The notes beneath the pieces are model-generated. The model had not been told where the DNA came from. It did not search any database and worked only from the letters and a program-made list of their open reading frames with translations. Below are positions 54,842-64,000 of a stretch of 64,000 nt of DNA, one piece after another (position 1 is the first letter of the stretch; every line of letters starts with the position of its first letter). The translations under genes were made by a program, and so were the position numbers. Source of the DNA: Psococerastis gibbosa (Eukaryota; Arthropoda; Insecta; Psocodea; Psocidae); assembly GCA_963971405.1 (NCBI GenBank), contig OZ020487.1:43559039-43623038 (forward strand), written 5' to 3'.

Positions 54842-54998
54842 CAGTAGGGCCTCGTTAATCCGGAGAGGAAAAAACAAGGCCCTTTCCGGATTATCGAGGA
54901 GTCCGGATTATAGTATGGCTCATGGCAGCCCGCACCTACACCCGCCCGGATTACAGCTATCACCGAACAAGCCGGAGTCCGGATTACCGAGGCCCTAC
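54842..54998. mobile_element. pogo/Tigger-like MITE
   Basis: CAGTAGGGCCTCGTTAATCC at the left with an inverted GTAGGGCCTCGGTAATCCGG at the right. CAGT-G-CCTCG-TTATCCGG ends are characteristic of pogo/Tigger-type (Tc1/mariner) elements. Inside are two further CCGGATTA blocks. 157 bp, non-coding. The TA duplication is not clear on the right. Confidence 0.8.
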
Positions 54999-55021
54999 AA
55001 ATATTTATATTTTTATATTAT

Positions 55022-55304
55022 TTTATTTAAAAAAAAAATAAAAAATAAAAAAATAAAAAAAATTTCAAATCAACTATCGTTGATACGTACAATTAGTTCT
55101 AAGAGAGGGTCTAGTATAGCTGTATCTACATTTGTTTATTTTTAAATAAACAATTTATTATTATTATTATTGTTATTATGTCACCGTCACTGACACCGAT
55201 TGGCAACAGTTTTAAAACTCCTTCCCCCAAATTAATTCCTACAATTGAGAGTGTTAAAAAGAGGTACATCATGTATAAAAATACACAGGAAAATTTTTTC
55301 TTCT
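55022..55304. other. AT-rich low-complexity
   Basis: A-rich (55029-55062) and ATT-repeat (55145-55180) tracts; otherwise nothing. Confidence 0.5.
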
Positions 55305-55505
55305 AATAATAAATAAATAAGGACTTTTTGTTCTATTACTGAGCCAACCTAGCGGAGTTAGGGCAAAAAACCCTCTCTTACACTCAACTAGGAAGGCCCG
55401 GGACCGCCTGCTCTACATGGCCAGAAAATGTAGGAAGTGTAGGACTCGAACCAGCAACCTTTCAGGTGAAAGTCAGAGTCAATACCACTACTTTACATGT
55501 CTTGA
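55305..55505 (-). mobile_element. SINE-2 copy
   Basis: Minus-strand copy with intact B-box-like GGTTCGAGTCCTACACTTCC and a slightly changed A-box (GTAAAGTAGTGG). (AATA)n tail at 55305-55320. A short internal deletion lies in the GCATGGCC region. A GACT microsatellite follows the head. Confidence 0.85.
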
Positions 55506-56169
55506 CTGACTGACTGACTTCACTGGACTAAATAATAAGGGATATGATATTTTTGAAAGCTCTGCGATCGATATTTCATGAGAACGCACTTCATGACATT
55601 CGTCTAGATGCCACAGTCTGCTAAATCAGTAATTTAAATGAAAGATAACAAAACACTAAATGCTTAACAAACATTGAAGCTTCCTGCTGAAAATTAACAA
55701 GTATAAAGTTGGTGTATAATCCGGCGGTTAACCGAAGTGTGAAGTAGTACCATGTGCCCCCCCCCCCCCCGCGTCTACTCGCAACTTTGAGTGCAAGCTG
55801 TCGTACAAACGAATTGTACGCGGGGAAGAGCGACCGCATATCTTGCTCCGAGTTAACCCGGGGGCCCCCGGGGGGTTCAACTCGGAAAGGAACCGCATCA
55901 AAGGCTCACACAGCCAGCAGACCTTCAAGCTTTTACTCTAAAAACATTGAAAGCTTCAAAAAAGAGAACGCTAATTAACAGCAAGCATAAGTGCACTTCT
56001 ATATGATGTGCTTTTCGAGTGCACTTTATACCACCTATTGCCATGGCAAGAAAATTACTGTTGCGGCACCTGCCATGGTGGCAGGGAGCCCAACAAGTTC
56101 CCAAAGGGTCCTTTCACGGTAATATTCTCATAGGACCAGTCCAACCTGCTGCCATAGCGACATTCGTAG
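55506..56169. other. No gene recognised
   Basis: C run at 55757-55770. 55850-55880 holds a perfect GC palindrome (CCCGGGGGCCCCCGGGG). Three overlapping frames cross the C run and are artefacts. Confidence 0.4.
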
Positions 56170-56620
56170 AAGCAATAGAACTTAGCTAGTAAGACTGGGG
56201 GACCTATGGGCCCAAATTGTTGTTGTTGTTTCTAACGCCTGCTTTCAGAATTTCTGCTTTAAGCAACCCTGTCAGCCTGGCGGGGGGAGTGAGTCTGTTT
56301 GTTAACTTGAGACACCCTAAAGGCAGACTCGGGGAAAGGGGAGTTGACTAACAGGGTAGACCTCCTGATTATAGTGGATTCCGAACCACTTGGGGAACAT
56401 GGTAAAGTCACACGATTAAATCGGAGGTGACCAGGGCTCGACTTATACTGCCTAAGCGCGTTATCATGTCCCACCAGGTTCCCCTGCCAACGCTGCGCAC
56501 ACTACCAAGTTCCCGCCATGGCAACATGCTCTGCTCTCATGGAATCAACATGGTAAGGCCGTTGGCTATGGGCCCAAATTGTAGCCTGGGTCCCGACTCC
56601 AATTTCATACATACGAGGGT
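56170..56620. repeat. Family I repeat, split by SINE-1 copy f
   Basis: GACTGGGGGACCTATGGGCC-AAATTG on the left of SINE-1 and TATGGGCCCAAATTG-TAGCCTGGGTCCCGAC on the right join into the sequence seen (inverted) at 25690-25745. Confidence 0.7.
56220..56566 (-). mobile_element. SINE-1 copy f with exact 15-bp duplication
   Basis: Flanked by TATGGGCCCAAATTG (56205-56219, 56567-56581), exact. The (AAC)n tail (read as TTGTTGTTG on plus) is at the left, the 5S-like head GCCAACGGCCTTACCATGTT at the right. The clearest proof in the window that SINE-1 is a retroposon. Confidence 0.95.
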
Positions 56621-56723
56621 GTATTCACATGATCGTACCCCAACATAGTTCCGAGTGTCTGACTTGCGGAGGTTCGATCCACGGTGCTACTCGACTTGAG
56701 GAGGTTTCCACTTGCAACTTTGC

Positions 56724-57402
56724 GGCCAATGACCTTACCATGTTGAATCCATGAGAGCAGAGCATATGACAAACTGCGGCAAACTTGGTAGTGTGCACAG
56801 TGCTGGCAGGGGAACATGGTGGGACATGTTAGGTGCCCATTCCATTGACCGGCTTGGGCTATTTCCAACAACGGTAACGTGGTAGCAGACATTCAAGACT
56901 TAGGTGGCGTTTCCACCGACCTCGCATTGCAGAATTGACGGAAATGTTTATTTTCCTTTATGCTATAGTTAAAATTGACCAATTATCATACAGTAAAATC
57001 ACAAACAAACAAACTAAAATTAAAAAATGGCGTCATGGGATATGTTATATGTTATAGTACAAATATTTTAATAGATTTCTATAAAAAGAAAAATTCTAAT
57101 TTCCGTCAATGTCATTTGCATTCTGCAATGCGAGGTCGGTGGAAACGCTACCTAAGTCTTGAATGTCTGCTACCACGTCACCGTTGTTGGAAATAGCCCT
57201 AGCCGGTCAATGGAATGGGCGCCATAACGCGCTGAGACTATACCAGTCAGTATATGTGCGTTTCGAGTCCTGGTCACCTCCGAATTCATCGTGTGACTTT
57301 ACCATGTTCCCTAAGGGGTTCAGAATCCACTATAATCAGGAGGTCCACCCTGTCAGGTTGCTTAAAGCAGATATGCTGCAAGCAGGCGTTAGAAACAACT
57401 AA
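56724..57402 (+). mobile_element. SINE-1 copy g, carrying family P composite
   Basis: Flanks CACTTGCAACTTTGC (56709-56723) and CACTTGCAACATTGC (57403-57417) differ at one base. Interrupted at 56832-57223 by family P within GGGACATGATAACG. Part of the SINE 3' region (the CCGAGGTGAAGG segment) is deleted. Confidence 0.9.
56832..57223. mobile_element. Family P composite MITE, copy 3
   Basis: 392 bp. Outer arms 56832-56900 and 57155-57223 are 69 bp each; TA junctions at 56901-56902 and 57153-57154; inner unit 250 bp with a short extra TATGTTA duplication. Flanks TTA and ATA. Confidence 0.85.
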
Positions 57403-57424
57403 CACTTGCAACATTGCACATCTT

Positions 57425-57784
57425 GCCAACGGCCTTACCATGTTGATTCCATGAGAGCAGAGCATGTTTCAAACTGCGGCAACTTGGTAGTGTGCACAGC
57501 GTTGGCAGGGGAACCTGGTGGGACATGATAACGCGCTCAGGCAGTATAAGTCGAGTCCTGGTCACCTCCGATTTAATCGTGTGACTTTACTATGTTCCCC
57601 AAGTGGTTCGGAATCCACTATAATCAGGAGGTCCACCCTGTTAGTCAACTCCCCTTTCCCCGAGGTGAAGGAGTCTGCCCTTAGGGTGCCTCAAGTTAAG
57701 AAACAGACTCACTCCCCCCGCCAGGCTGACAGGGTTGCTTAAAGCAGAAATGCTGAAAGCAGGCATTAGAAACAAACAAACAAC
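57425..57784 (+). mobile_element. SINE-1 copy h, inserted just after copy g
   Basis: Flanked by ATTGCACATCTT (57413-57424, 57785-57796), exact 12 bp. It landed in the sequence directly following the tail of copy g. Head GCCAACGGCCTTACCATGTT, tail AAACAAACAAACAAC. Closest to the apparent consensus. Confidence 0.95.
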
Positions 57785-57796
57785 ATTGCACATCTT

Positions 57797-58302
57797 ACTC
57801 ACACATTCCAAGCTACAATATATACCCCAATCAGCCCAATAGTTCTATTGCAAATAGGCCAGAAATATCGCAGAAACACTGAGAAAGCCGATTTGTCAGC
57901 TGCCATCAGGAATCGGCAGGAAATGATAGCCTAAATTGACGAAGAATGATTTCCAATGGCGGCTGCCGATATCCGCATTGAATCTTATCTCCGACCCGTT
58001 CAGCCAGAACGACAGCCAATCCCGTCAGACGGGAAAATCGATTACAAAGTTAATATTCAATAGAAAATTGCTCTCCGTGTAAAATTATCAGACAGTTTAT
58101 TTTTCGCTGGCTTGCCTTTACTCCACTCCCGGGACTCATCAAAGCACTTATCGATTAACGTCAACAACCTGCTTATTTACTGTGTTTCAAGCAAATTGTC
58201 TTCGTCTAATTTTTCTCAAAAGACGCTTACGCAATTCTGTCACAACGAAGCTTTTTAAATAATAGAATTCATACATGCGTGAAGACTGGCAAACTTCCTT
58301 TA
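57797..58302. other. No gene recognised
   Basis: A less AT-rich stretch (57950-58060) without a long open frame. Nothing assignable. Confidence 0.35.
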
Positions 58303-58442
58303 GGCGGGGATTTCACCAACGTCAATAGTGATATTAAATGTAGTTTTGACGTGGTAGCAGACATTTTTAGTATGTCTTTAATGTCTGCTACCACGTCAAA
58401 ACTACATTTACTATCACTATTGGCGTTGGTGGAATCCCCGCC
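58303..58442. mobile_element. Family Q palindromic MITE, copy 3
   Basis: A near-perfect 140-bp palindrome, ends GGCGGGGATTTCACCAACGT. Flanks TTA and TAA. GACGTGGTAGCAGACATT at 58348-58365, 45 bp from the left end, and its inverse on the other arm meet around a central TA. The 73-codon frame here is a shadow. Confidence 0.85.
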
Positions 58443-59034
58443 TAAGTAAAGAGTGAAGTGAGCCGACACTCGAAAAAATTTTGTGCGCAAGAAGGTTAAA
58501 TTTTACTTCTTCTCCTTCCTCTTAAATTTTACGAACGATTTAATTAAATTTCAAGCATGTTAGGTGTAGTGCCCCATATGTGTAGTTTGGTGCACACCTT
58601 ATTTTCGGGACAAAACCACCCCGTACACCCAGGACGAGCGGAAAAACAACAAGTCGTTTATGAGATGTCTTAGTCGGGGTATTTTTTGCTGACTAATTGT
58701 ATTTTGCGTAAAGTAATTAAGTTTGACAGTGATGACGCCGCTGTGATAGAAAGGTGTTCGAGGGTACAGATTTGCCAGAGGGGGCTAGGACCTTGAGGGG
58801 AGTGACAAATGGGTGATTGCTGGGTATAATTAATCAGCCTTTCAACGCATCTCCCCACCACCACCACAAGCTGACACTACCAAGCTAGCCAACCTTTCTT
58901 AACAGAAAACTGAAAAACAACGTACAACGTACCGGCAAATTACTGCATACTAGAAAAAAAAAAAAAAAACATTGAATGGCCCTAGCTATCCAGAGCAGCC
59001 TCTTTGAATTCCTTGAAGGGATAGGCCTAACAAA
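58443..59034. other. No gene recognised
   Basis: Frame 58670-58867 is unrecognised. An A run at 58954-58970 precedes the hairpin relative. Confidence 0.35.
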
Positions 59035-59150
59035 CCAACCGAAATTGGAGGATTTAGAAAAACTGGGCTTGGCGGGATTCTCTATGTCCTCTAATTTCGG
59101 CTATTACGTGGAGGTTACCTCTTCAACCAAAGTTAATTTAATGTTAGTGT
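59035..59150. repeat. Collapsed relative of the 29.5-kb tRNA-like hairpin
   Basis: CCGAAATTGGAGGATTTAGA, AAACTGGGCTTGGCGGGATT then directly TCTATGTCCTCTAATTTCGG. The inner part of the hairpin, including both B-box-like segments and the loop, is absent. The flanking GAGGTTACCTC and CCAAAGTTAATTTA blocks match those upstream of 29514. Confidence 0.7.
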
Positions 59151-59857
59151 TATATGCACCATATAATACTGCAAAATAATCTTAACAAATCAATTTTTTT
59201 TTCAAACTTTTGAGCAGGGAGAGAAAAAGGTTTGGGTAATCGAATAAGACCCTTTTTCAGCGACAAAAGACGGCGACGGAGGCCTTGCATTAATCCCTCA
59301 TCAAGCGCGGGTGGCTGAATGACTCCTTTAACAACCTATTTCAGCTTCTTCAAAAACGGAAAAGGACCGGGAACAAAATATTTTTGATGATAAAAATCAA
59401 AGAAAGACTTTTAAATTATGAAGAAAGTTTTTGGACAAAAGGGTCAACATTCTATACAGATCCGGAATGGAAAGGCTTTTGACATTTTTCCCTATTGCTT
59501 CATTTTTTCATCGTCTTAATTGAAAGTAGTCGTTTTCCCAGAGCACCCACACGATTTTGAGCACGAAAATGACAGGGTCAATCAGAATGTCGCGAAAGTG
59601 AAAGAGGACGTTATTGAAGATTTTGCTTGATTTAAGAGGAAAATTGTGTTTGCTCGTGTCCGGAAAGATTTCAAAATTTCAAAATATTTTGTAAGCAATT
59701 TTTGTCCGGATATTTTTGATGATAAATATATATTTTTGTTTGTTCGTAATAAATCTTTGTGATTAAAACCAGGAAATTGGGTTTTCCATGATTTTTGCGA
59801 AAAATGTCTAAATCCTATCCAATAACTTTGAATAGGCAATTTGATCAGCTGCAACAG
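59151..59857. other. No gene recognised
   Basis: The 101-codon minus frame 59582-59887 is unrecognised and its start overlaps the next MITE. Confidence 0.35.
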
Positions 59858-60256
59858 CAGCCTATTATGGCGATTTGGGATTAACATAATACCAGGGTTT
59901 ATTCAATTGTTTTATACAAATGAGTGCAAAATGCGCGGGACATTCAAATTGATAAACCAATCCTCGGCTATAGTTTTGGTGAGGTTTCAATTTTTTCTCC
60001 TTTAAAAGTAGACACATTAATTAATATTCTTATATTTATATTAATTATATTTCAAAACTCTACCTGTACATTTTAATTTTTTATTAGTATTTCCTCCAAT
60101 TATAAAACAATGCAACCATTATCTTGTATATTCCAATAATTTATTAATGTGAATTTCCCGCGCATATTTTAATACCATCATGTGACACTTTACTAATGTG
60201 GTATTCAAATATAAACCCCGGTATTATATTAATCCCAAATCGCCATAACAGGGCTG
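59858..60256. mobile_element. Family C-related MITE, long form
   Basis: CAGCCTATTATGGCGATTTG at the left and inverted CAGCCCTGTTATGGCGATTT at the right. The inner arms GGGATTA-ATAATACC-GGGTTTA also mirror. At 399 bp it is more than twice the usual family C length and may be closer to the parent element; no transposase frame. Confidence 0.75.
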
Positions 60257-60529
60257 TCGTAGTACTTATTTAAAACGGGGGTAGATCGAAAATTTAGACC
60301 CTGAAAACAAATAATGTCCACTTGCGCCTTTATAGAATGAAATTAGAAATGGAAACCCCAGTAATTATGTATATACAAACACATGCAAAAGAGTCCTAAC
60401 TGTTTTGAAAATTCAGTACTTTGCATTTGGGGGTGTGGCATGATTATGCAAACGAGGAATATGCAAATGAAAAATGTAAATAAGAGAGCCCTATCTTCAA
60501 TTGCTGGTCCAACAGCATAGAGAGTTAAA
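60257..60529. other. Nothing recognised
   Basis: Unassigned. Confidence 0.3.
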
Positions 60530-60715
60530 GAAAAGACAGACATGTCGTAAAAACAACCTTTTTGGGCGTCAGACGGTTACATTTCGTAAAAAAAAAACAA
60601 CCTTTTTGGACGTCAGAAGGTGTAAATCCGTTAAAATATAGAAATATAAAATGTCCACCATCACAAAGCTATCCATCCATATACAAAGGCACTAAAGTAT
60701 AATTAGAAAGGCAAA
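60530..60715 (+). repeat. Family A end fragment, internally duplicated
   Basis: GACAGACATGTCGTAAAAAC and, about 45 bp later, TTTCGTAAAA repeat the same segment with CAACCTTTTTGG, followed by GTAAATCCGTTAAAAT and CACCATCACAAAGCTATC. Diverged 3' end of family A. Confidence 0.6.
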
Positions 60716-61439
60716 ATACATATTGCATGGAGGGAATTCAGATTAAACATGTCACAAAATTAGTTCAATAGACTCAAGTATAGCAAATGACAGTATGATT
60801 TTACCTGTGTACAGAACTACGATAGGTTAAATATTAATCAAAGCAATGGAAATTAAAATACGCTATTCCCGGTAATGAACAGCTTCAACCGTGATTTAAT
60901 TGCAATGTAGCTATACTATACAAAGCAACAGCTTACTATTGTATGCCAATCAGCATTAATTAAAATCATTTAATTCGATTCAAGAGAGAATTTGATATCT
61001 ATTACAGATATTAAAAACGCAATGTAAAGTTTTGGAAATTAAAATGTTTTGGAAACTAATTATCGTTTTAAAACAGTATGAGGTTAGACATTTTAATTTT
61101 GCACTTTAATGCCGCAAACAAAATTGAAGTTATTGTTCACAGGGAGTCTCTAATTTTAAGTACGAGAACAGTTGAAAAGTCAACCACAGAGTAATTAATA
61201 AAGAATTATAAGGGAAATCTTTCGAAATATTTGGAGAAGAGAGTTAATTTCTTTATTTCTCGTTCCACGGTCGCAATATTGGCCAAATCGGTCTTTGAAG
61301 ACCTCCGGAAATGCACAAACTTTGATAATCCGCAAATCTTATACTTATAAGAACTATTGTTAATCTATAAATTGGAGAAATAGGACTTACGTTAGCGAAT
61401 TTTACACATTAACTATAGTTCAATTATTGACATAAACTG
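60716..61439. other. No gene recognised
   Basis: AT-rich, unassigned. Confidence 0.35.
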
Positions 61440-61655
61440 TAAATAAATAAGGACTTTCTATTGTTTATATTACTAAGCCAACCTAGCTGAGTTAGGGCTA
61501 TAAAGCCCTCTCTTACACTCAACTAAGAAGGCCCGGGACCACCTGCTTTGCATGCCCTCCAAAGCATGGCCAGAAAATGTAGCCAGTGTGGGACTCGAAC
61601 CAACAACCTTTCGAGTGAAAGTCAGAATCCGTACCACTACGCTACATGTCCAGAC
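61440..61655 (-). mobile_element. SINE-2 copy, best-preserved head
   Basis: On the minus strand, TAGCGTAGTGG matches the Pol III A-box consensus TRGCNNAGYGG at every position and GGTTCGAGTCCC matches the B-box. Between them is a possible anticodon arm (CTTTCACTCGAAAG). The body has TTAGTTGAGTGTAAGAGAGG and the tail is (AATA)n. About 215 bp. Confidence 0.9.
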
Positions 61656-61669
61656 TAGTGTTTATAATG

Positions 61670-61945
61670 CAAATAATAATGTCCCGGAGGAATTTTCATG
61701 ATCTTAAAGGGCCTACGTAAAGTGGCCCATTGGTCCCTTGTCCAATGCCAAAAACCAAATGAATTTTGGACATTATATCCGTTATATTGTTTGTTTTCGT
61801 TTGCAATTTTGGCCATTGGCAAACTGTTAACCTCTTTGCCGAAATTCGCCCGCTACAATAGATAATGGACAAGCTGAGACAAGCTTACCATTAAGGCAAT
61901 GAAACATTCGAAAGCATGATTTAACCAAGTACAGATACGAGTCAC
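61670..61945 (-). mobile_element. Family G retroposon, copy 4
   Basis: Runs from AATAATAATGTCCCGGAGGA through GTGGCCCATTGGTCCCTTGT and GATAATGGACAAGCTGAGAC to AAGTACAGATACGAGTCAC. Full length, close to copy 1 in sequence. The left end touches SINE-2 flank DNA. Confidence 0.8.
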
Positions 61946-62391
61946 AATACTGATCTTAGGCTGGTTAGTGACCCAACATACCTGAAAAGGTAAAACCAGA
62001 CTCTGCGGAACTGCAACTACGGATATACCAAAGTTTTAATCCCATCAGTCTGTTATGTCTCCTTTTGCGTGTCCCCCCCCCCCCTACTGAAAATACCTGA
62101 TGTAGAATAATTTGTGGATGTCAGTGGGAAGTTGAATGCATTGAAACTGCTAGAGGCTGGGGTAGAAGGGGGGGGGGGCGCAAGGGAGTTGTTAAAAACT
62201 TTACCCATTGAATGTGTGAGCACGTCGAGATGTGGTGAGCAAAGCGGTGAACCTCTAATTTAACGGTAGCATGAACGGTAGAATTACACCTACAATATAT
62301 CACTATATTTTGTCTGCAGTGGAATGAAATTAAGCTAACCTGAAGGATCCATTTTGTTGGCCCATGTACCCTACCTACAGTGATTGTTTAT
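61946..62391. other. No gene recognised
   Basis: C run at 62073-62084 and G run at 62168-62178, about 85 bp apart and roughly complementary. Frame 62121-62303 crosses the second. Confidence 0.4.
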
Positions 62392-63215
62392 TGCTTTCCA
62401 ATTTATACGTAGTATAGGGAAAGCTTTGTGATGGTCGAAATTTTCGATTCCGAGATTTCAACGGATTTTTGAGGTCCCAGGAACCAAAAAAAGTGGTTTT
62501 TACCAAATATATGTCTGTCGCTCTGTCTGCTCATCGCTTTCCGGGGAAACTTAGTCGATATTGATGAAATTAGGAATGCAGGTTCAGAAAAATCATACCT
62601 TGGGAACGTTTTATTTTTATTTTGGGCTAACTCAATTTGAGGGGGTTTATTCTCAAAAAACTCCAAAAAAAGTTTTAAAAAAAATATTTCTAAAAAACCG
62701 CTCCAACGATTTCTTTTAAATTCACATATATTGTAGTCGTTATTAATGTTAACAAAATGCGGTGGGTCGCTTACCCCTTGTTTGCTTCTGGGGGTAAAAA
62801 AAATAAAAATAACTCAATTTTCATGAAAAAATGATGAAAAAATAATTTTTCTGTGGAACTTTCTATCGATGATTTCTACCTTCAGGTATGTTTCAGGTGT
62901 TCAATACAGTAACGAAACCGAACAGGTTGCTTTCCCAAAAAAATATTTGGTTTTGTGCAAAAAATTATTTTCGAAGAAATTATGGAAAATTCACGCTCCA
63001 AACATTGCGTGCTGTGCCATTATTACTGTGAGGTAATAGCTACCCGTTCTATAATATGCAATGCCATCTGTTAATTCAGTGCTTCGGAACCCCCTGGGGG
63101 TTCCTAAACTTAACCAACCATAGGGAAATTATTTACTATGAAATAACTCATTATCTCTATCTACTATTTGATAAATTAGAAAGCATGTTCGAGTAAACTC
63201 GGACCGGTTCTTTTA
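62392..63215 (-). mobile_element. Family A repeat, copy 4
   Basis: From TTGCTTTCCAATTTATACGT to AGAAAGCATGTTCGAGTAAA and CGGACCGGTTC. The GC run of other copies at the GTCACTGGAG-type block is replaced by CGGAACCCCCTGGGGGTTCC (63087 region), a perfect short palindrome. Confidence 0.8.
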
Positions 63216-63959
63216 TTTTACTAGAGAAGAATTCGTACAAACGAACTCTCTGCCGGACCCCATCAAAAATCAAACAAGTATAAAGAAGTTTAAGGGTGTT
63301 TGTCAGGACTATTTTATGGGTATGTATGGTGTATAAATGGTGAGTAACCCTAATAGTTTTTTATTTAATATTTTACTTTTTTCTTTCAGTTAAATTTTAA
63401 TTTAATTTAATTTGTAAATTGTATTTATTAGTATGGGTTAATTGTAACAGTGGACCGAAAGTCCCACAATTCGTCCAATGGAAAATAAAGACAATTTTTT
63501 TTCTTTCTTTCCAAGAATGCCGTGTTAAGTAAACATAATTTATAATTTTATTACGAGGATTTGGAACAAATATTGGCACCCCAAAATCTGTTGTTTTTAT
63601 TGAATTGTTATTTATTAATTATTATTAAATGTACTAAACAATAAGTTATTGCAGATTTAGTATATTTTCAAGTTGTAGAAGACTATTTCGTCCGTCATAT
63701 ATTAAGTTTTTTTGCTTTGTTATAGTAAATAAAATAAAATAACTAGATTATGAAATAAAAAACTAGAATGAATCGATTTTTGCAAGCTTACAATAAATAG
63801 GGTTTTTCTTTATACTGTATATTAAGTAACAACCCGTGTGGGGATGATAACGGAAAAGGCCCCACCCGCCTAATACGAAGCTCTTGATATAAAAAGAAGG
63901 GCAGCGTTATAACTGTATAATACGATATTGTACAATCTATCAATTTGATATAAATCAAT
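63216..63959. other. No gene recognised
   Basis: 63660-63715 shares AGTTGTAGAAGAC-type sequence with the interior of the 1947-2183 MITE. The rest is AT-rich. Confidence 0.4.
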
Positions 63960-64000
63960 AAATCAATAAATAAGGACTTTTGTTGTTTCTATTACTAAGC
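63960..64000 (-). mobile_element. SINE-2, cut by window end
   Basis: AATAAATAAGGACTTTTGTT then TCTATTACTAAGC, the 3' tail and first bases of a further SINE-2. Confidence 0.75.

Noticed and set aside
1-64000. Viral or bacterial origin of the window
   Set aside because: No phage, viral or operon-like gene order is seen; repeat content and Pol III-type SINEs indicate animal nuclear DNA.

Overview
The window reads as nuclear DNA of an invertebrate animal, most likely an insect or other arthropod. It is AT-rich, has no long host reading frame, no bacterial-style operon and no recognisable host exon, and is packed with short retroposons, non-LTR (LINE) relics and palindromic non-autonomous DNA transposons. 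A 5S-rRNA-like SINE head that resembles the insect-type 5S start supports an insect, but I cannot name a species. No protein here can be called a functional host gene. Family letters below are my own labels, and boundaries were read by eye.

Retroposons. SINE-1 (about 350 bp, (AAC)n tail, eight copies plus a fragment) starts like 5S rRNA, and most copies have target-site duplications (TSDs) of 10-16 bp. SINE-2 has a tRNA-like head with consensus A and B boxes; all copies are on the minus strand (14.5, 16.4, 22.9, 24.8, 41.5, 55.3, 61.4 and 63.96 kb). Family G (25.0, 44.1, 46.2, 61.7 kb) has a 13-bp TSD in one copy. Family N (3.6, 24.0, 51.2 kb) shares its 3' end with LINE M (1.4, 20.6, 52.5 kb), as expected of a SINE that borrows its partner LINE's tail. 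Other LINE ends lie at 9.3, 22.3, 24.9, 25.95, 26.1-26.85, 27.0, 41.4, 46.5 and 53.6 kb. The two best-preserved reading frames are the Jockey-like piece at 26.1-26.8 kb and the reverse-transcriptase tail at 22.3-22.9 kb.

DNA transposons. hAT-like elements with exact or near 8-bp TSDs lie at 12.7, 20.7, 23.7, 28.9 and 39.6 kb, with a further candidate at 52.7 kb. Palindromic elements with 3-bp TSDs (PIF/Harbinger-like) include the 140-bp family Q and the composite family P (8.6, 44.6, 56.8 kb). P looks like a Q-type element with a second palindromic element in its exact centre. Family C (15.2, 21.6-22.2, 29.8, 43.5, 45.7, 59.9 kb) appears to target CAG/CTG. TA-flanked palindromes lie at 4.0 and 5.7 kb. 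Family A (about 0.8-0.9 kb) has copies at 0, 7.6, 31.1 and 62.4 kb.

Tandem arrays, all decayed or pyrimidine-rich, lie at 2.7-3.2, 13.2-14.3, 32.6-33.4, 37.2-38.1 and 49.6-50.5 kb. The layout is a nested stack: DNA transposons sit inside SINEs and LINEs, and SINEs sit inside LINEs and DNA transposons, so relative ages can be read. The remaining stretches show short open frames that I do not recognise.
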